A DNA stretch of 64,000 nt, taken from an uncultured Halieaceae bacterium. Its GTDB lineage: Bacteria > Pseudomonadota > Gammaproteobacteria > Pseudomonadales > Halieaceae. The notes under the pieces are model-generated. The model was not told where the DNA came from. It did no database searches and saw only the letters and a program-made list of their open reading frames with translations. Shown one piece after another: positions 8,246 through 16,299 of this stretch (positions are counted from its first letter, which is position 1; every line of letters begins with the position of its first letter). Location: contig CAJXMD010000005.1 in assembly GCA_913056165.1 (NCBI GenBank), positions 1 through 64,000 on the forward strand, in the 5' to 3' direction. A program made the position numbers and the translations under genes.

Positions 8246-8929
8246 ATGACACAGCCCGGTTTCGTCAACAGCTTCAGCCAAACCTTTGCCCTCGATCCAG
8301 CCCGCACGGCGCTGGTCGTTATCGACATGCAAAACGCCACTGGGAATAGGCACATGGGCCTTGGCAAACTTCTGGCTGAGCGAGGAGAGGCGGACAGCGC
8401 GCGCTACCGGTTTGATCGCATCGAGCAGGTGCTGGTGCCCAATATTCAACGACTCCTCGCCCACTTCAGGTCGACTGGAGGCAAGGTGATTTTTATCACC
8501 TACGGCGCAAACGCACCCGATGCTAGTGATGCGCCGCCACACATGGCACCCATCATCAAGGCGACTAACAACATCGCGGGGCAGCCAGAGCACGAAATCG
8601 TTGAAGGCCTGCGACCAAACTCAGGTGAAATCGTCCTCAACAAAACAACCCAGGGCGCTTTCCGCAGTACCGCGCTCGACAGCACATTGCGCGCACTCGG
8701 TGTTGATACGGTGATTACCGTTGGCGTATCTACAAACAACTGCGTCGCGATGACCTCTATGGAGGCCTGCGATTTGCAATACCGGGTGGTGGTGGTCGCT
8801 GATGGTACCGGCACCGACAGCGATCAAATGCAGGAGGCTACGCTGACAATGCTAAAGCGGCTTTGGGCCCGGGTGCTAACCACAGATGAGGTGCTCGCTG
8901 AGTTGACCCCTTCCAACACGACATCCTGA
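8246..8929 (+). CDS. Isochorismatase-family cysteine hydrolase (RutB-like group)
   Basis: 227 residues. The triad is visible: Asp in ALVVIDMQN, Lys in GEIVLNKTTQGAF, Cys in VGVSTNNCVAMTSMEA. The arrangement, with NKTTQGAFRSTALDSTLRALGV before the cysteine loop, is close to RutB-type ureidoacrylate hydrolases. The start is ATG 8246, because AAGGAG stands 9 nt upstream; the 8216 start of the track would place this site inside the gene. It is followed after 2 nt by the DMT transporter, so the two form one unit. It is divergent from the isochorismatase gene at 8172, and their 73-nt gap holds no recognisable GntR operator. Confidence 0.88.
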   Translation: MTQPGFVNSFSQTFALDPARTALVVIDMQNATGNRHMGLGKLLAERGEADSARYRFDRIEQVLVPNIQRLLAHFRSTGGKVIFITYGANAPDASDAPPHMAPIIKATNNIAGQPEHEIVEGLRPNSGEIVLNKTTQGAFRSTALDSTLRALGVDTVITVGVSTNNCVAMTSMEACDLQYRVVVVADGTGTDSDQMQEATLTMLKRLWARVLTTDEVLAELTPSNTTS

Positions 8930-8931
8930 GG

Positions 8932-9876
8932 ATGAGACAACTGCCTGCCGGGGGCGTGCTCGGGACCTTACTTGTAGCCACGGGTGCCATATTTCTCGCA
9001 TCAAAAGGCCTCTTCGCCAAAAGCCTCTACGCGCAAGGATTGAATCACAACGACGTCGCGGCCATCCGCTCAGTGTTGGCGATCCCCGGCTTCTGGATAG
9101 TGGCGCTGGTACTTCATGGCCGGCCCCGCTCCTCGACCCGATCCAACAGCCAAATCCATACCCACGGCGTTATTCGCTCTCCGACACTGTCTGACGTAAT
9201 CGGCGCTATGTTTGCCGGGATACTGTGCTACTACTTTGGTGCTCTGGCTAACTTTTATGCGTTGTCGCTGATTCAGGCAAACGTGGAGAGAGCCCTGCTA
9301 TTTTCCTATCCGGCACTGGTAATCGTGTTCAATGCACTCTGGACCTGGGAGCGCCCTGCATCAGCCACCCTGTTGAGCGTTGCACTGACAAGTTTTGGGG
9401 TGCTACTGGTGACTGGCGCAGCAGATCAGTCCCTGACCCAACAACAGCTCATTGGTGTGGGATGGGTGCTGTTTTGCTCTATTACCATCGCTGTCTACTT
9501 TATGATGAGTGCTCCCCTGACTCAACGGCTTGGATCAGGTAACTTCACCGCGATAGCCATGACAGCCGCCGGCTTCGCTTTTTTCCTCCACTACCAGTTG
9601 CAGGGCCCCACCCGCTGGTTTTCCATGCCCCCTGACGCTTTGATACTGATGTTAGGGTTGGTGTTGTTCGCCACTATCTTACCTCTAGTATGCGTCGCCG
9701 AGGGAGTGAGACGCATTGGAGCCTCTCGTGCTGCCGTCATCAGTACCCTGGGGCCACCCGCTACTGCCGCCATGGCCTTTTACTTCCTCGGCGAGAGGCT
9801 GTCCTACACCCAACTTTTCGGCATGCTCATCGTCGTGGCCAGTATTACCTTTCTCGAGCTTAGTCAGCGGCGTTAG
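8932..9876 (+). CDS. EamA/DMT-superfamily transporter
   Basis: Inner-membrane protein of 314 residues with about ten hydrophobic segments in two EamA repeats. The first repeat begins LGTLLVATGAIFLASKGLFAK, the second GVGWVLFCSITIAVYFMMSA. ERALLFSYPALVIVF and SRAAVISTLGPPATAAMAFYFLGERL mark the typical ends of each repeat. It starts 2 nt after the preceding isochorismatase stop, which implies translational coupling. EamA proteins mostly export or exchange small metabolites, so here it may move a pathway substrate or a toxic intermediate. Function beyond family level is inferred from the neighbours. Confidence 0.88.
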   Translation: MRQLPAGGVLGTLLVATGAIFLASKGLFAKSLYAQGLNHNDVAAIRSVLAIPGFWIVALVLHGRPRSSTRSNSQIHTHGVIRSPTLSDVIGAMFAGILCYYFGALANFYALSLIQANVERALLFSYPALVIVFNALWTWERPASATLLSVALTSFGVLLVTGAADQSLTQQQLIGVGWVLFCSITIAVYFMMSAPLTQRLGSGNFTAIAMTAAGFAFFLHYQLQGPTRWFSMPPDALILMLGLVLFATILPLVCVAEGVRRIGASRAAVISTLGPPATAAMAFYFLGERLSYTQLFGMLIVVASITFLELSQRR

Positions 9877-9910
9877 CGCGCAATATCGCCCCTAAGTTGG
9901 CGATTACCGC

Positions 9911-9926
9911 AAATGTCCGTACAATT
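9911..9926. promoter_or_regulatory. Predicted GntR operator upstream of the TauD-type gene
   Basis: AAATGTCCGTACAATT, with the 10-bp core palindrome TGTCCGTACA at 9914-9923. It lies 31 nt before the preferred start at 9955 of the TauD-type gene. The core is identical to the site at 15672-15681 and differs at one base from the one at 13908-13917. The ATG at 9913 that the ORF track uses is inside this site, which argues against that start. Confidence 0.65.
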
Positions 9927-9954
9927 GACACATGAAGCAAAAGAGGCTGGATTC

Positions 9955-10800
9955 ATGTTTGACGTTAGACCCCTGAGCGGCAGCTTTGGTGCCGAGGTGA
10001 TTGGCTTCACTATCGGTGAGAACAACACCGCCGAGCAGGTAGAGGCTGTCAAAGCCTTATGGGCAAAGCACAAAATATTGCTGTTTCGCGAACAGAGCAT
10101 GGACGAGAAAGTACTCGTCGACTTCAGTCGCCAGTTTGGTGAGCTCGAAATTCACGTACGAACCGAGTACCTATCCCCGCACCATCCGGAGGTCCTCTAC
10201 ATTTCCAACATAAAGGATGGGGATCGCAAGATTGGCATTCTTGCCGACACCGAAGTGGGCTGGCACTACGATCAGATATACCTCCCCCGCCCCGCTGTGG
10301 GCTCCCTTCTTTGTGCCGATATCCTGCCGCCTACCGGCGGCAATACGGAGTTTGCTGACATGGCTGCGGCGTACCAGTCTCTGCCCGAAGGGACCCGAGA
10401 GCGACTGAAGGGATGTCGTGCCATTCAGTCCTATGAGGCATTCAATAGGGCATACAGCGTACCGACCAATGACGCGCAGAAGAAGCGCTCACCTGACATC
10501 GAGCATCCTCTCGTGCGACGCCACCCTATCACCGGGAAGGATGCCCTTTATCTTTGCCCGGGAATGACCACAGAGATCGTCGGCTGGAACGCCACAGAAA
10601 GTAGTGAAATGCTCGAAGAGCTGTTTGAATGGTGCGTCAAACCCGAGTTCGTTTACTCGCACCAGTGGCAGGCTGGCGACGCTATCTTGTGGGACAACGC
10701 CTGCACCATGCATCGTCGAGACCCCTTCGATCAGAATTACCAGCGATTGATGAAGCGGACGACGATACTACCCGCGGCGCACCTCGCGGTCCCTGTGTAA
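9955..10800 (+). CDS. TauD/TfdA-family Fe(II)/2-oxoglutarate dioxygenase
   Basis: 281 residues from ATG 9955 (AAGAGG 8 nt upstream). N-terminal FDVRPLSGSFGAEVIGF is typical of TauD/TfdA. The iron facial triad is visible: H and D in VGWHYDQIYLPRP (about residues 104 and 106) and the distal His in LWDNACTMHRRDPF. The arginine that holds 2-oxoglutarate is expected about ten residues later, in LMKRTTILP. Such enzymes hydroxylate a carbon next to a heteroatom, often splitting C-N, C-O or C-S bonds. In this island it may remove an N- or O-alkyl group, which is an inference. It follows the transporter by 78 nt and has its own predicted GntR operator. Confidence 0.9.
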   Translation: MFDVRPLSGSFGAEVIGFTIGENNTAEQVEAVKALWAKHKILLFREQSMDEKVLVDFSRQFGELEIHVRTEYLSPHHPEVLYISNIKDGDRKIGILADTEVGWHYDQIYLPRPAVGSLLCADILPPTGGNTEFADMAAAYQSLPEGTRERLKGCRAIQSYEAFNRAYSVPTNDAQKKRSPDIEHPLVRRHPITGKDALYLCPGMTTEIVGWNATESSEMLEELFEWCVKPEFVYSHQWQAGDAILWDNACTMHRRDPFDQNYQRLMKRTTILPAAHLAVPV

Positions 10801-10834
10801 CCTCTGATCTTAGAGGGAGAGTGAGGCTCTGAGA

Positions 10835-10851
10835 GGTCGCTGAGCGCGACC
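10835..10851. terminator. Small hairpin between convergent genes
   Basis: GGTCGC-TGAGC-GCGACC forms a 6-bp GC-rich stem with a 5-nt loop, in the 65-nt gap between the convergent TauD-type and AbfD/HpaB-type genes. No run of T follows on either strand, so it would be a weak or factor-dependent terminator, or simply an RNA-stabilising hairpin. Confidence 0.3.
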
Positions 10852-10865
10852 CCCGGAGCTTGTAT

Positions 10866-12416
10866 TTAAGCCTTATCCTCAGGTGGCGTGCAACCCGTCG
10901 CACAGCACTGCCCCGGCTGCTTCTGGCGCGCTGGAGATCCACTTTCCCCAAGATCAGCGACGCCGCGGTCAAGCAACCTCTCGACCAAGGCCCGCCGCTC
11001 CTCGATGGGGTAGCGCCGGTAGATCTCTCTCTTCATCGCCTGCGGCGAGCCACCGCCGTGAAGGCTGATGATGGAATACCAACCCCCTGTCGAAGACGCC
11101 GTCAGATCGCCGATGAATCTGGAAACCTCCATACGCTGCTCGTAGGGGATATCGGCTCTGCCGCCCAGCACGGAGGCAAGATCCCCCGCCGTCTCTGGGT
11201 TGTGATCCTCATCCGGACCCGGTAGCGCCACCACCAGGCCTCCCGACACCTCGTGGGCAGCCCGGTGCATGTCGTATATCTGGGTGGCGAGAAGCAGTTT
11301 TCCCACGTTGGAGAAAACCGGCTCGGGCATGTACGAACCCGCGGGATCCTGAACGCCATAAACCGACGAGGCGACACCACAGGCGTAGAAGCCTTCGACG
11401 ATCTTGATTAAATCAACCATACTCTCCCGCAAATGGGGCACATCTTCTGCATCGAGCCCATTCGCTTCTGTCATCAGTGCGCCCGCACCAATCAACAAAT
11501 CACCAAACCCGGCTCTTGCACCAATACAACTCTGCCGATGGTGATTGGCATAGGAGGTGACCAGATGCTCGGTATGCTCCCATTCTCCAGCCATAAAGAC
11601 TCTTTCCCAAGGCACAAACACATCGTGGAATTGGCAAACCGCCGTACTCTGACCGTATTTGGCGCTGAACTTAGCCTCCTCTTCTCCGGGCCGGCCCGCC
11701 ACTTTGGAGATAATGGTCAGTCCCGGCGCATCCAGCGGCACGGCGCAGCACACAGCAAAGTCAGCATCAGAAGCCGTCATGGTCCGACAAGGCATAACCA
11801 ACAGCTCGTGCATGTAGGGCCCTCCCGTCACAATCGCCTTGGTTCCGCGAATGACAATGCCGTCGCTTCGACGCTCCTTGACGTGCACATAGGCATCAGG
11901 GTTGGTCTGTTTGTGGGGGCGAAGGCTGCGATCTCCCTTGGCATCGGTCATGGCGACACCCAGGGTCAAATCTGCCTTTTGAATCGCGTGTAAATACGTG
12001 AGAAACCGGTCGTGGTATTCGAGGGCCCCGTCCGCGTCAGTCATGCGCCAGGTGGATTGGTAAATTGCGTTCAAGGCATCGTGGGTCAAATAGCGCTGGG
12101 CACAACCACTCTCACGACACAGCAGACGCACCGCCTCGAGTTTACTGAGTAGGTCCTCGGTGTGACGATTGATATGCAGCATGCGATTGACTGTATGTCC
12201 CGAGGTGGACTGCTCAGCAAGCATCAAGCCACCGTACTCAGGCCGCTGAGCGAAGTCATAGGTAACACCCACTGCGCGAATACCGGGCGCGAGTCGAGGG
12301 TCATCCGCCACCGATTCGACACGGCCTCCATCGATAAATACGGTCGGCTGATACTGCCTGAGACTCTCTTTGTACTCCTCGGCGGTCATGATTTTGCCGC
12401 CGGCCTTCATCAACAT
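10866..12416 (-). CDS. HpaB/AbfD-superfamily flavoprotein (4-hydroxyphenylacetate hydroxylase / 4-hydroxybutyryl-CoA dehydratase fold)
   Basis: 516 residues, with MTAEEYKESLR near the N-terminus, AMTDAKGDRSL, VKERRSDGIVIRGTKA, HDVFVPWERVF, HHRQSCIGARAGFGD and SLHGGGSPQAMKREI. The text follows Clostridium AbfD (4-hydroxybutyryl-CoA dehydratase) from end to end. Of its four cluster ligands, Cys99 and His292 are kept (here C105, H293), but Cys103 is Tyr109 and Cys299 is Ala300. A normal 4Fe-4S cluster is therefore unlikely, and the protein may act as a flavin monooxygenase or a cluster-free dehydratase/isomerase. No HpaC-like reductase is next to it. The start is supported by GGAGAG. It is second in a unit with mmgE/prpD, 49 nt downstream. 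Confidence 0.85.
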   Translation of the reverse strand: MLMKAGGKIMTAEEYKESLRQYQPTVFIDGGRVESVADDPRLAPGIRAVGVTYDFAQRPEYGGLMLAEQSTSGHTVNRMLHINRHTEDLLSKLEAVRLLCRESGCAQRYLTHDALNAIYQSTWRMTDADGALEYHDRFLTYLHAIQKADLTLGVAMTDAKGDRSLRPHKQTNPDAYVHVKERRSDGIVIRGTKAIVTGGPYMHELLVMPCRTMTASDADFAVCCAVPLDAPGLTIISKVAGRPGEEEAKFSAKYGQSTAVCQFHDVFVPWERVFMAGEWEHTEHLVTSYANHHRQSCIGARAGFGDLLIGAGALMTEANGLDAEDVPHLRESMVDLIKIVEGFYACGVASSVYGVQDPAGSYMPEPVFSNVGKLLLATQIYDMHRAAHEVSGGLVVALPGPDEDHNPETAGDLASVLGGRADIPYEQRMEVSRFIGDLTASSTGGWYSIISLHGGGSPQAMKREIYRRYPIEERRALVERLLDRGVADLGESGSPARQKQPGQCCATGCTPPEDKA

Positions 12417-12465
12417 GGCTTACTCTCCACCTGTTTGTTTTTTGTTTCTTCGGTCATGGGATTTG

Positions 12466-13884
12466 TCACGACAATCCTCTCAGGGCGTTCAAAAATTCAC
12501 CGCAATCGGGTTGGGCATCCAAATTCCAGATGGTATGCCAGAGTGCTTCAGCGCGCTCCTCGGGTAAGACGAGGCTGCAGTTTTGCAGAAACTTCTGCTT
12601 CACTTGCTCTTCCTCCAATAAACGACCCGCGGCGCCGCGATTCACCTCTTCAAATTTGCAGAGTGTTTCTCCCGTCTTGAGCGTAATCTCAACCCCACCC
12701 GAAAAAGCCTGAGGATAGCGGGACCTCGGATCATGCCGGCAAGTGATTTTTTCAGCCAGCGCAAGTGTGACGGAGTCGCTGCGATGATCCTGATCTAGCT
12801 CTTGCAAACCAAATCGCCCCTTTGTCAGCGCCGTTGCCACCGCATAGGGAGCACTGAACTTTGCGTCGTATTCGCTTTCGGGCTTTCGCTTGCGCTCAAT
12901 GGGATCCACAACGACACCGAACTGGCGCTCATCCAGCTTGATGACCACATGATCGATATCTTCTACGTCGAAACCACCCTGCTGGCGCAACGTCAGCGCT
13001 GCATCGATGGGTGCATGGTTGAAGTGGCAGACCGGATAGGGCTTTATCGCCACCTCGTCCAGCGCCCAGGGCTGACTGTCAGGCCGCCAGTTCAGTCCCT
13101 CCGCCCGACTGGCATCACGGGTAAACAGCGAATAAAAACCGAAGCGACCGCCATAGGCATCTTGGGGCGCCTGAAATCCGGATACGGCCAGCCGGGCAGC
13201 AGTGAGCGCAGACGAAGCCGCCCAGCCGGGATGCAGTCGCTTCGTCCAGGCACCTTCATCCAGAAACGCCATGCTGCCGCCAGCCATGCTCAGGGCGATT
13301 CCCTGTGCATTAACAGCATCGAACTGGGAGCCGCCCAGCAGGCGCACAGCCGCTACGGTTGCGCCGAAGATGCCTACCACACCCGTCGGGTGAAAACCCA
13401 GCTCCTGAAATACACCGCCGGCAGCGGCACCCAGCCGACCGTCAATTTCCAGCGCCACGAGGACAGCCATTAACAGCTCGGTGCCGCTTACCTCGGCGCG
13501 ATGAGACAGGGCAAGCGCTGTGGGCAAGGCGCTTGCCGAACAGTGAACAACCGACGGCAGATGAGTGTCATCGTAATCAAGACCATGGACTAAAACCCCG
13601 TTGATTAACGCCGCATCTCGCTGGGGGTAGAGCCTTTCACAGCCTATGGCGACGGCAGCGCCGGCCTCATCAAACGCCTCAATCGCCTTGCGAGTGCGAT
13701 CAGAAAAATTATAGTGGTGTGAGGCGTAGGCAATGCCGATGGCATCCGCTACGCAACATTTAAGGTATTGCCATACCCGCTCGGGAACCTGCGAATGTGA
13801 TACTCCCAAGCCGACACGAGCAAAGCAGGCCGCAGGACTCTCTGCCTTGTCTTCCCACTCTTTCCGACTCTCAACCGCCGCCAC
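12466..13884 (-). CDS. MmgE/PrpD family protein
   Basis: 472 residues from a GTG start. Family features: CCVADAIGIAYASH near residue 45, NGVLVHGLDYDDTHLPSVVHCSAS near 95-118, GFHPTGVVGIFGATVAA, LHPGWAASSALTAARLA, and KPYPVCHFNHAPIDAAL. The family includes 2-methylcitrate dehydratase, cis-aconitate decarboxylase and iminodisuccinate epimerase, so dehydration, decarboxylation or isomerisation of a polycarboxylic acid is expected. It is first in a leftward pair with the AbfD/HpaB-type gene. The perfect palindrome AAAATGTCCGGACATTTT lies 19 nt upstream of the start, which predicts direct control by the GntR protein. Confidence 0.88.
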   Translation of the reverse strand: MAAVESRKEWEDKAESPAACFARVGLGVSHSQVPERVWQYLKCCVADAIGIAYASHHYNFSDRTRKAIEAFDEAGAAVAIGCERLYPQRDAALINGVLVHGLDYDDTHLPSVVHCSASALPTALALSHRAEVSGTELLMAVLVALEIDGRLGAAAGGVFQELGFHPTGVVGIFGATVAAVRLLGGSQFDAVNAQGIALSMAGGSMAFLDEGAWTKRLHPGWAASSALTAARLAVSGFQAPQDAYGGRFGFYSLFTRDASRAEGLNWRPDSQPWALDEVAIKPYPVCHFNHAPIDAALTLRQQGGFDVEDIDHVVIKLDERQFGVVVDPIERKRKPESEYDAKFSAPYAVATALTKGRFGLQELDQDHRSDSVTLALAEKITCRHDPRSRYPQAFSGGVEITLKTGETLCKFEEVNRGAAGRLLEEEQVKQKFLQNCSLVLPEERAEALWHTIWNLDAQPDCGEFLNALRGLS

Positions 13885-13903
13885 AATCCAATGTCCCTAC
13901 CGA

Positions 13904-13921
13904 AAAATGTCCGGACATTTT
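13904..13921. promoter_or_regulatory. Predicted GntR operator, perfect 18-bp palindrome
   Basis: AAAATGTCCGGACATTTT is identical on both strands. It sits between the citE-type stop (13948) and the mmgE/prpD start (13884) and is the best copy of the element in this window. HutC-subfamily GntR proteins typically bind short palindromes of the form TGT-N4-ACA, which this fits. A half-site-like GGGACAT follows nearer the gene (minus strand, about 13891-13897). Confidence 0.7.
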
Positions 13922-13947
13922 AGCGAAGCGGAACGCAGATAGCGAAC

Positions 13948-14838
13948 CTATTGCTTGGCCTCTAGCAAATCAGCCAGGGCCAGAATGCGCTGACTCTTAT
14001 AAACAATAGGATAATCAATGAAATAGCCGTCCAACTGAATCGAAGCTGACCCCTGGCTCTCTGCCTCCTCAAATGCCGCCACCACAGCTCGAGCGTGCGC
14101 TATCTCATCTGTCGATGGGGTAAACACCTGGTTGGTCAAGGGAACCTGATTTGGATGAATGCACAACTTGCCGCCGAAACCATACTTCCGACCCCGCTCG
14201 GCAGAGGCAATGAAACGCTCGTTATCGTTGATCTGCAACACCACCGTATCCACCGGGGGTAGCAGATCGCCAAGCCGGGATGCATGAGACAAGCGTGCCC
14301 GAGCATACTGAAGCACCTCCTCGTCAGCCGACCAGAGATAATCGAGGTCAAGGGTATAGTCCCCGCCACCAAAAGCGAGCCGCTTAACCCGACTACCGGC
14401 AGTCGCGATAGCCGCAGCGTTCTCTACTCCCGCCGCCGTCTCGATGATAGGAAGAAGGTCGAGGCTGCCCGTTGTTATGCCGGCGGCACTTTCCACCTCT
14501 TTGACCCACTGATCTACCTGTCTGAGCACCTCGGGTGATTCAACTTTTGGCAGGACGATACCATCCAGCCACGCTCCTACCGTTTGTTTAATATCTTCCT
14601 GACAGTATTGGGTGTCCGCACCGTTCACCCTGACGTAGTGTAGAGCACGTCCGTCCGCCGCCTTGAAGGCCTCAACAACCTTGCTCCGGGTCATCTCCTT
14701 CTCGGCGATCGCAACCGCATCTTCTAAATCAAGAATGACGGCATCCGCACCCAGCTCGAATACTTTCTCGACACGTCGAGGGTGATTCGCCGGCGCAAAC
14801 ATAAAACTCCGCGTGGCAGCCAACACTCGGTCACTCAT
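13948..14838 (-). CDS. CitE-like CoA ester lyase (HpcH/HpaI aldolase superfamily)
   Basis: 296 residues. TIM-barrel lyase related to citrate lyase beta, malyl-CoA and citramalyl-CoA lyases. Seen: RSFMFAPANHPRRVEKVFELGADAVILDLEDAV at the N-terminus (in parts), LPKVESPEVLR, LLPIIETAAGVENA (metal-binding Glu), LAFGGGDYTLDL (metal-binding Asp side) and GFGGKLCIHPNQV. It begins 18 nt after the GntR gene stop on the same strand, so regulator and lyase share a transcript. With the CoA-transferase and MaoC-type hydratase it could split a citramalyl-CoA-like product into pyruvate or glyoxylate plus an acyl-CoA. The exact substrate is inferred from the family only. Confidence 0.88.
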   Translation of the reverse strand: MSDRVLAATRSFMFAPANHPRRVEKVFELGADAVILDLEDAVAIAEKEMTRSKVVEAFKAADGRALHYVRVNGADTQYCQEDIKQTVGAWLDGIVLPKVESPEVLRQVDQWVKEVESAAGITTGSLDLLPIIETAAGVENAAAIATAGSRVKRLAFGGGDYTLDLDYLWSADEEVLQYARARLSHASRLGDLLPPVDTVVLQINDNERFIASAERGRKYGFGGKLCIHPNQVPLTNQVFTPSTDEIAHARAVVAAFEEAESQGSASIQLDGYFIDYPIVYKSQRILALADLLEAKQ

Positions 14839-14856
14839 CGGGTTACTCCGCTGTGG

Positions 14857-15642
14857 TTATTTATTCCAAGACCAGTGGCCAGCGTTTTGCCAGCCGCTAG
14901 TAAACTCCAGTGAATAGCTGTAGTTCTGGGCGGGATGCTCGGATACTGATATCTCGAAGAGGCGGCCTTTATTGCCATAATAACGTCGGCATAAACATAG
15001 GGAGGGTGTACCCACGTCGACCCCGAGAGCCTTGGCTCGCTCTTCGTCGAAACTACTCGCATAGATTTCAATACCAATTTTTTGGACTTCTTCGCCAAAG
15101 GCCTTGCTAATGATCTCGTAAACGGGACGGGAATTTGCACCCCCAAGCTGCCGGGCGATAGTGGCGTATTCGGGCAACACATACACGTCCGTCCAGCAAA
15201 CCGGCATGCCCGATTCGAACGTCCGAGGACCGGACATTCTGGTCCACCGGCTTCCTTTGACCGCCTTCAATCGTTGCGCCGCCGAACCGCTTAGCGTTAC
15301 CGCTTCTTCAGCCACAACCCGGAAGGCGCTGTCGGCTGGGTAGCTAAACAGTTCCTCAGGCGATTTGACCATCTGCACAAAAGCCGGTTGTGCTTCCGGG
15401 GAGAGTACCAACGTACCGCGACCGCGCTGGCGCTGAACGATCCCCATGTCTTCAAGCACTCGAAGGGCCTCGCGCACGGTGTGGCGACTACTCTGATACC
15501 GTTGAATGAGCTCCATCTCACCGGGAAGCAGGGTGCCGACGGGGAAAATGCCCTGGCCAATACCCGCGAGCAGGTCATCTGCTATCTCTCTGTACAGGGG
15601 CCGTCCAGATCCTCGGGCCACAGCCCCTGACGCCTGTTGCAT
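14857..15642 (-). CDS. GntR-family (HutC subfamily) transcriptional regulator
   Basis: 261 residues from ATG 15642, with GGGGGAGA just upstream; the longer ORF to 15873 would run back across the operator and the divergent gene. N-terminal winged helix: PLYREIADDLLAGIGQGIF, TLLPGEMELIQRY, SSRHTVREALRVLEDMGIV and QRQRGRGTLV (residues about 15-75). The C-terminal half, ending YYGNKGRLFEISVSEHPAQNYSYSLEF, is a UTRA effector-binding domain. It is probably autoregulated, since TGTCCGTACA lies 30 nt upstream of its start and faces the divergent MaoC-type gene. The same element at three other gene starts marks its likely regulon. The effector would be the pathway substrate or an intermediate. Confidence 0.92.
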   Translation of the reverse strand: MQQASGAVARGSGRPLYREIADDLLAGIGQGIFPVGTLLPGEMELIQRYQSSRHTVREALRVLEDMGIVQRQRGRGTLVLSPEAQPAFVQMVKSPEELFSYPADSAFRVVAEEAVTLSGSAAQRLKAVKGSRWTRMSGPRTFESGMPVCWTDVYVLPEYATIARQLGGANSRPVYEIISKAFGEEVQKIGIEIYASSFDEERAKALGVDVGTPSLCLCRRYYGNKGRLFEISVSEHPAQNYSYSLEFTSGWQNAGHWSWNK

Positions 15643-15670
15643 ATTCTCCCCCGTTAAAACACACTTTGAG

Positions 15671-15682
15671 ATGTCCGTACAT
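15671..15682. promoter_or_regulatory. Predicted GntR operator in the gntR / maoC-type divergent region
   Basis: ATGTCCGTACAT, core TGTCCGTACA at 15672-15681, a perfect 12-bp palindrome. It is 30 nt before the GntR gene start and 79 nt before the MaoC-type start, and so is well placed to control both directions. The core is identical to that at 9914-9923. Confidence 0.65.
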
Positions 15683-15759
15683 ATTAACGCAGTACCCCCT
15701 CTCCCAAAAGTGCCTTGGATAATCCGAGGAGAGGCAGATCCTTTACGCTGGAGCACAGG

Positions 15760-16254
15760 ATGACCAACACCGATATTGCCACTCGCTACGCCCAGATGGG
15801 CGGCCGCTACTTCGAAGATTTTGAGATAGGCGATGTCTATCATCACCTCCCCGGCAGAACGATATCGCAACAAGACAACAGCTGGTTCACGCTACTGACA
15901 ATGAATACGCATCCACTGCATTTCGACGAGGAGTACGCTGCGACAACTGAGTTCGGCCGACCCTTGATCGCCAGCCCGCTAACGGTGGCGGTGGTAGTTG
16001 GTATGAGCGTGTCCGATGTCAGTGCCAAGGCAATCGCCAATCTGGGGTGGAAGGAGATCAAGCTGCCCAATCCGGTATTCCCGGGCGACACCCTTTACGC
16101 CAATAGCGAGGTACTGGACAAACGGGAATCCAAATCCCGGCCGAATGCCGGAATCGTCAGCGTGCTGACCAAAGGAATAAACCAAGATAACGCTGAGGTA
16201 TGCGTCTTTGAGCGGCAGATGCTGATTCCCAAGAGGCCGCCCGCAGCTAGCTGA
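15760..16254 (+). CDS. MaoC-like hydratase (itaconyl/mesaconyl-CoA hydratase type)
   Basis: 164-residue single hot-dog protein. GRYFEDFEIGD opens the domain. The active-site helix reads MNTHPLHFDEEYA, with Asn in the position of the MaoC aspartate and the usual His five residues later; this Asn is normal in the mesaconyl/itaconyl-CoA hydratase group. FGRPLIASPLTVAVVVGMSV and NPVFPGDTLYANSEVLDKRESKSRP are typical of that group. The start is ATG 15760 with GGAG about 7 nt upstream. It is first in a rightward unit with the acyl-CoA dehydrogenase at 16300, and its upstream region carries the GntR operator shared with the regulator. Confidence 0.88.
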   Translation: MTNTDIATRYAQMGGRYFEDFEIGDVYHHLPGRTISQQDNSWFTLLTMNTHPLHFDEEYAATTEFGRPLIASPLTVAVVVGMSVSDVSAKAIANLGWKEIKLPNPVFPGDTLYANSEVLDKRESKSRPNAGIVSVLTKGINQDNAEVCVFERQMLIPKRPPAAS

Positions 16255-16299
16255 GTCCCGCCTCGCGCCCTCTATCGCCACCCCACTCAGGAGTTACCC

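Noticed and set aside
8165-8593. 142-residue minus-strand ORF antisense to the isochorismatase gene at 8246
   Set aside because: Shadow of a well-supported gene on the opposite strand; no family text.
15228-15237. GGACCGGACA inside the GntR gene
   Set aside because: Two mismatches to the core and an intragenic position; only one half-site is good. Kept out of the operator set.
15880-15930. Asn in place of the MaoC catalytic Asp
   Set aside because: The Asn form is normal for the itaconyl/mesaconyl-CoA hydratase group, so it is not a sign of inactivation.
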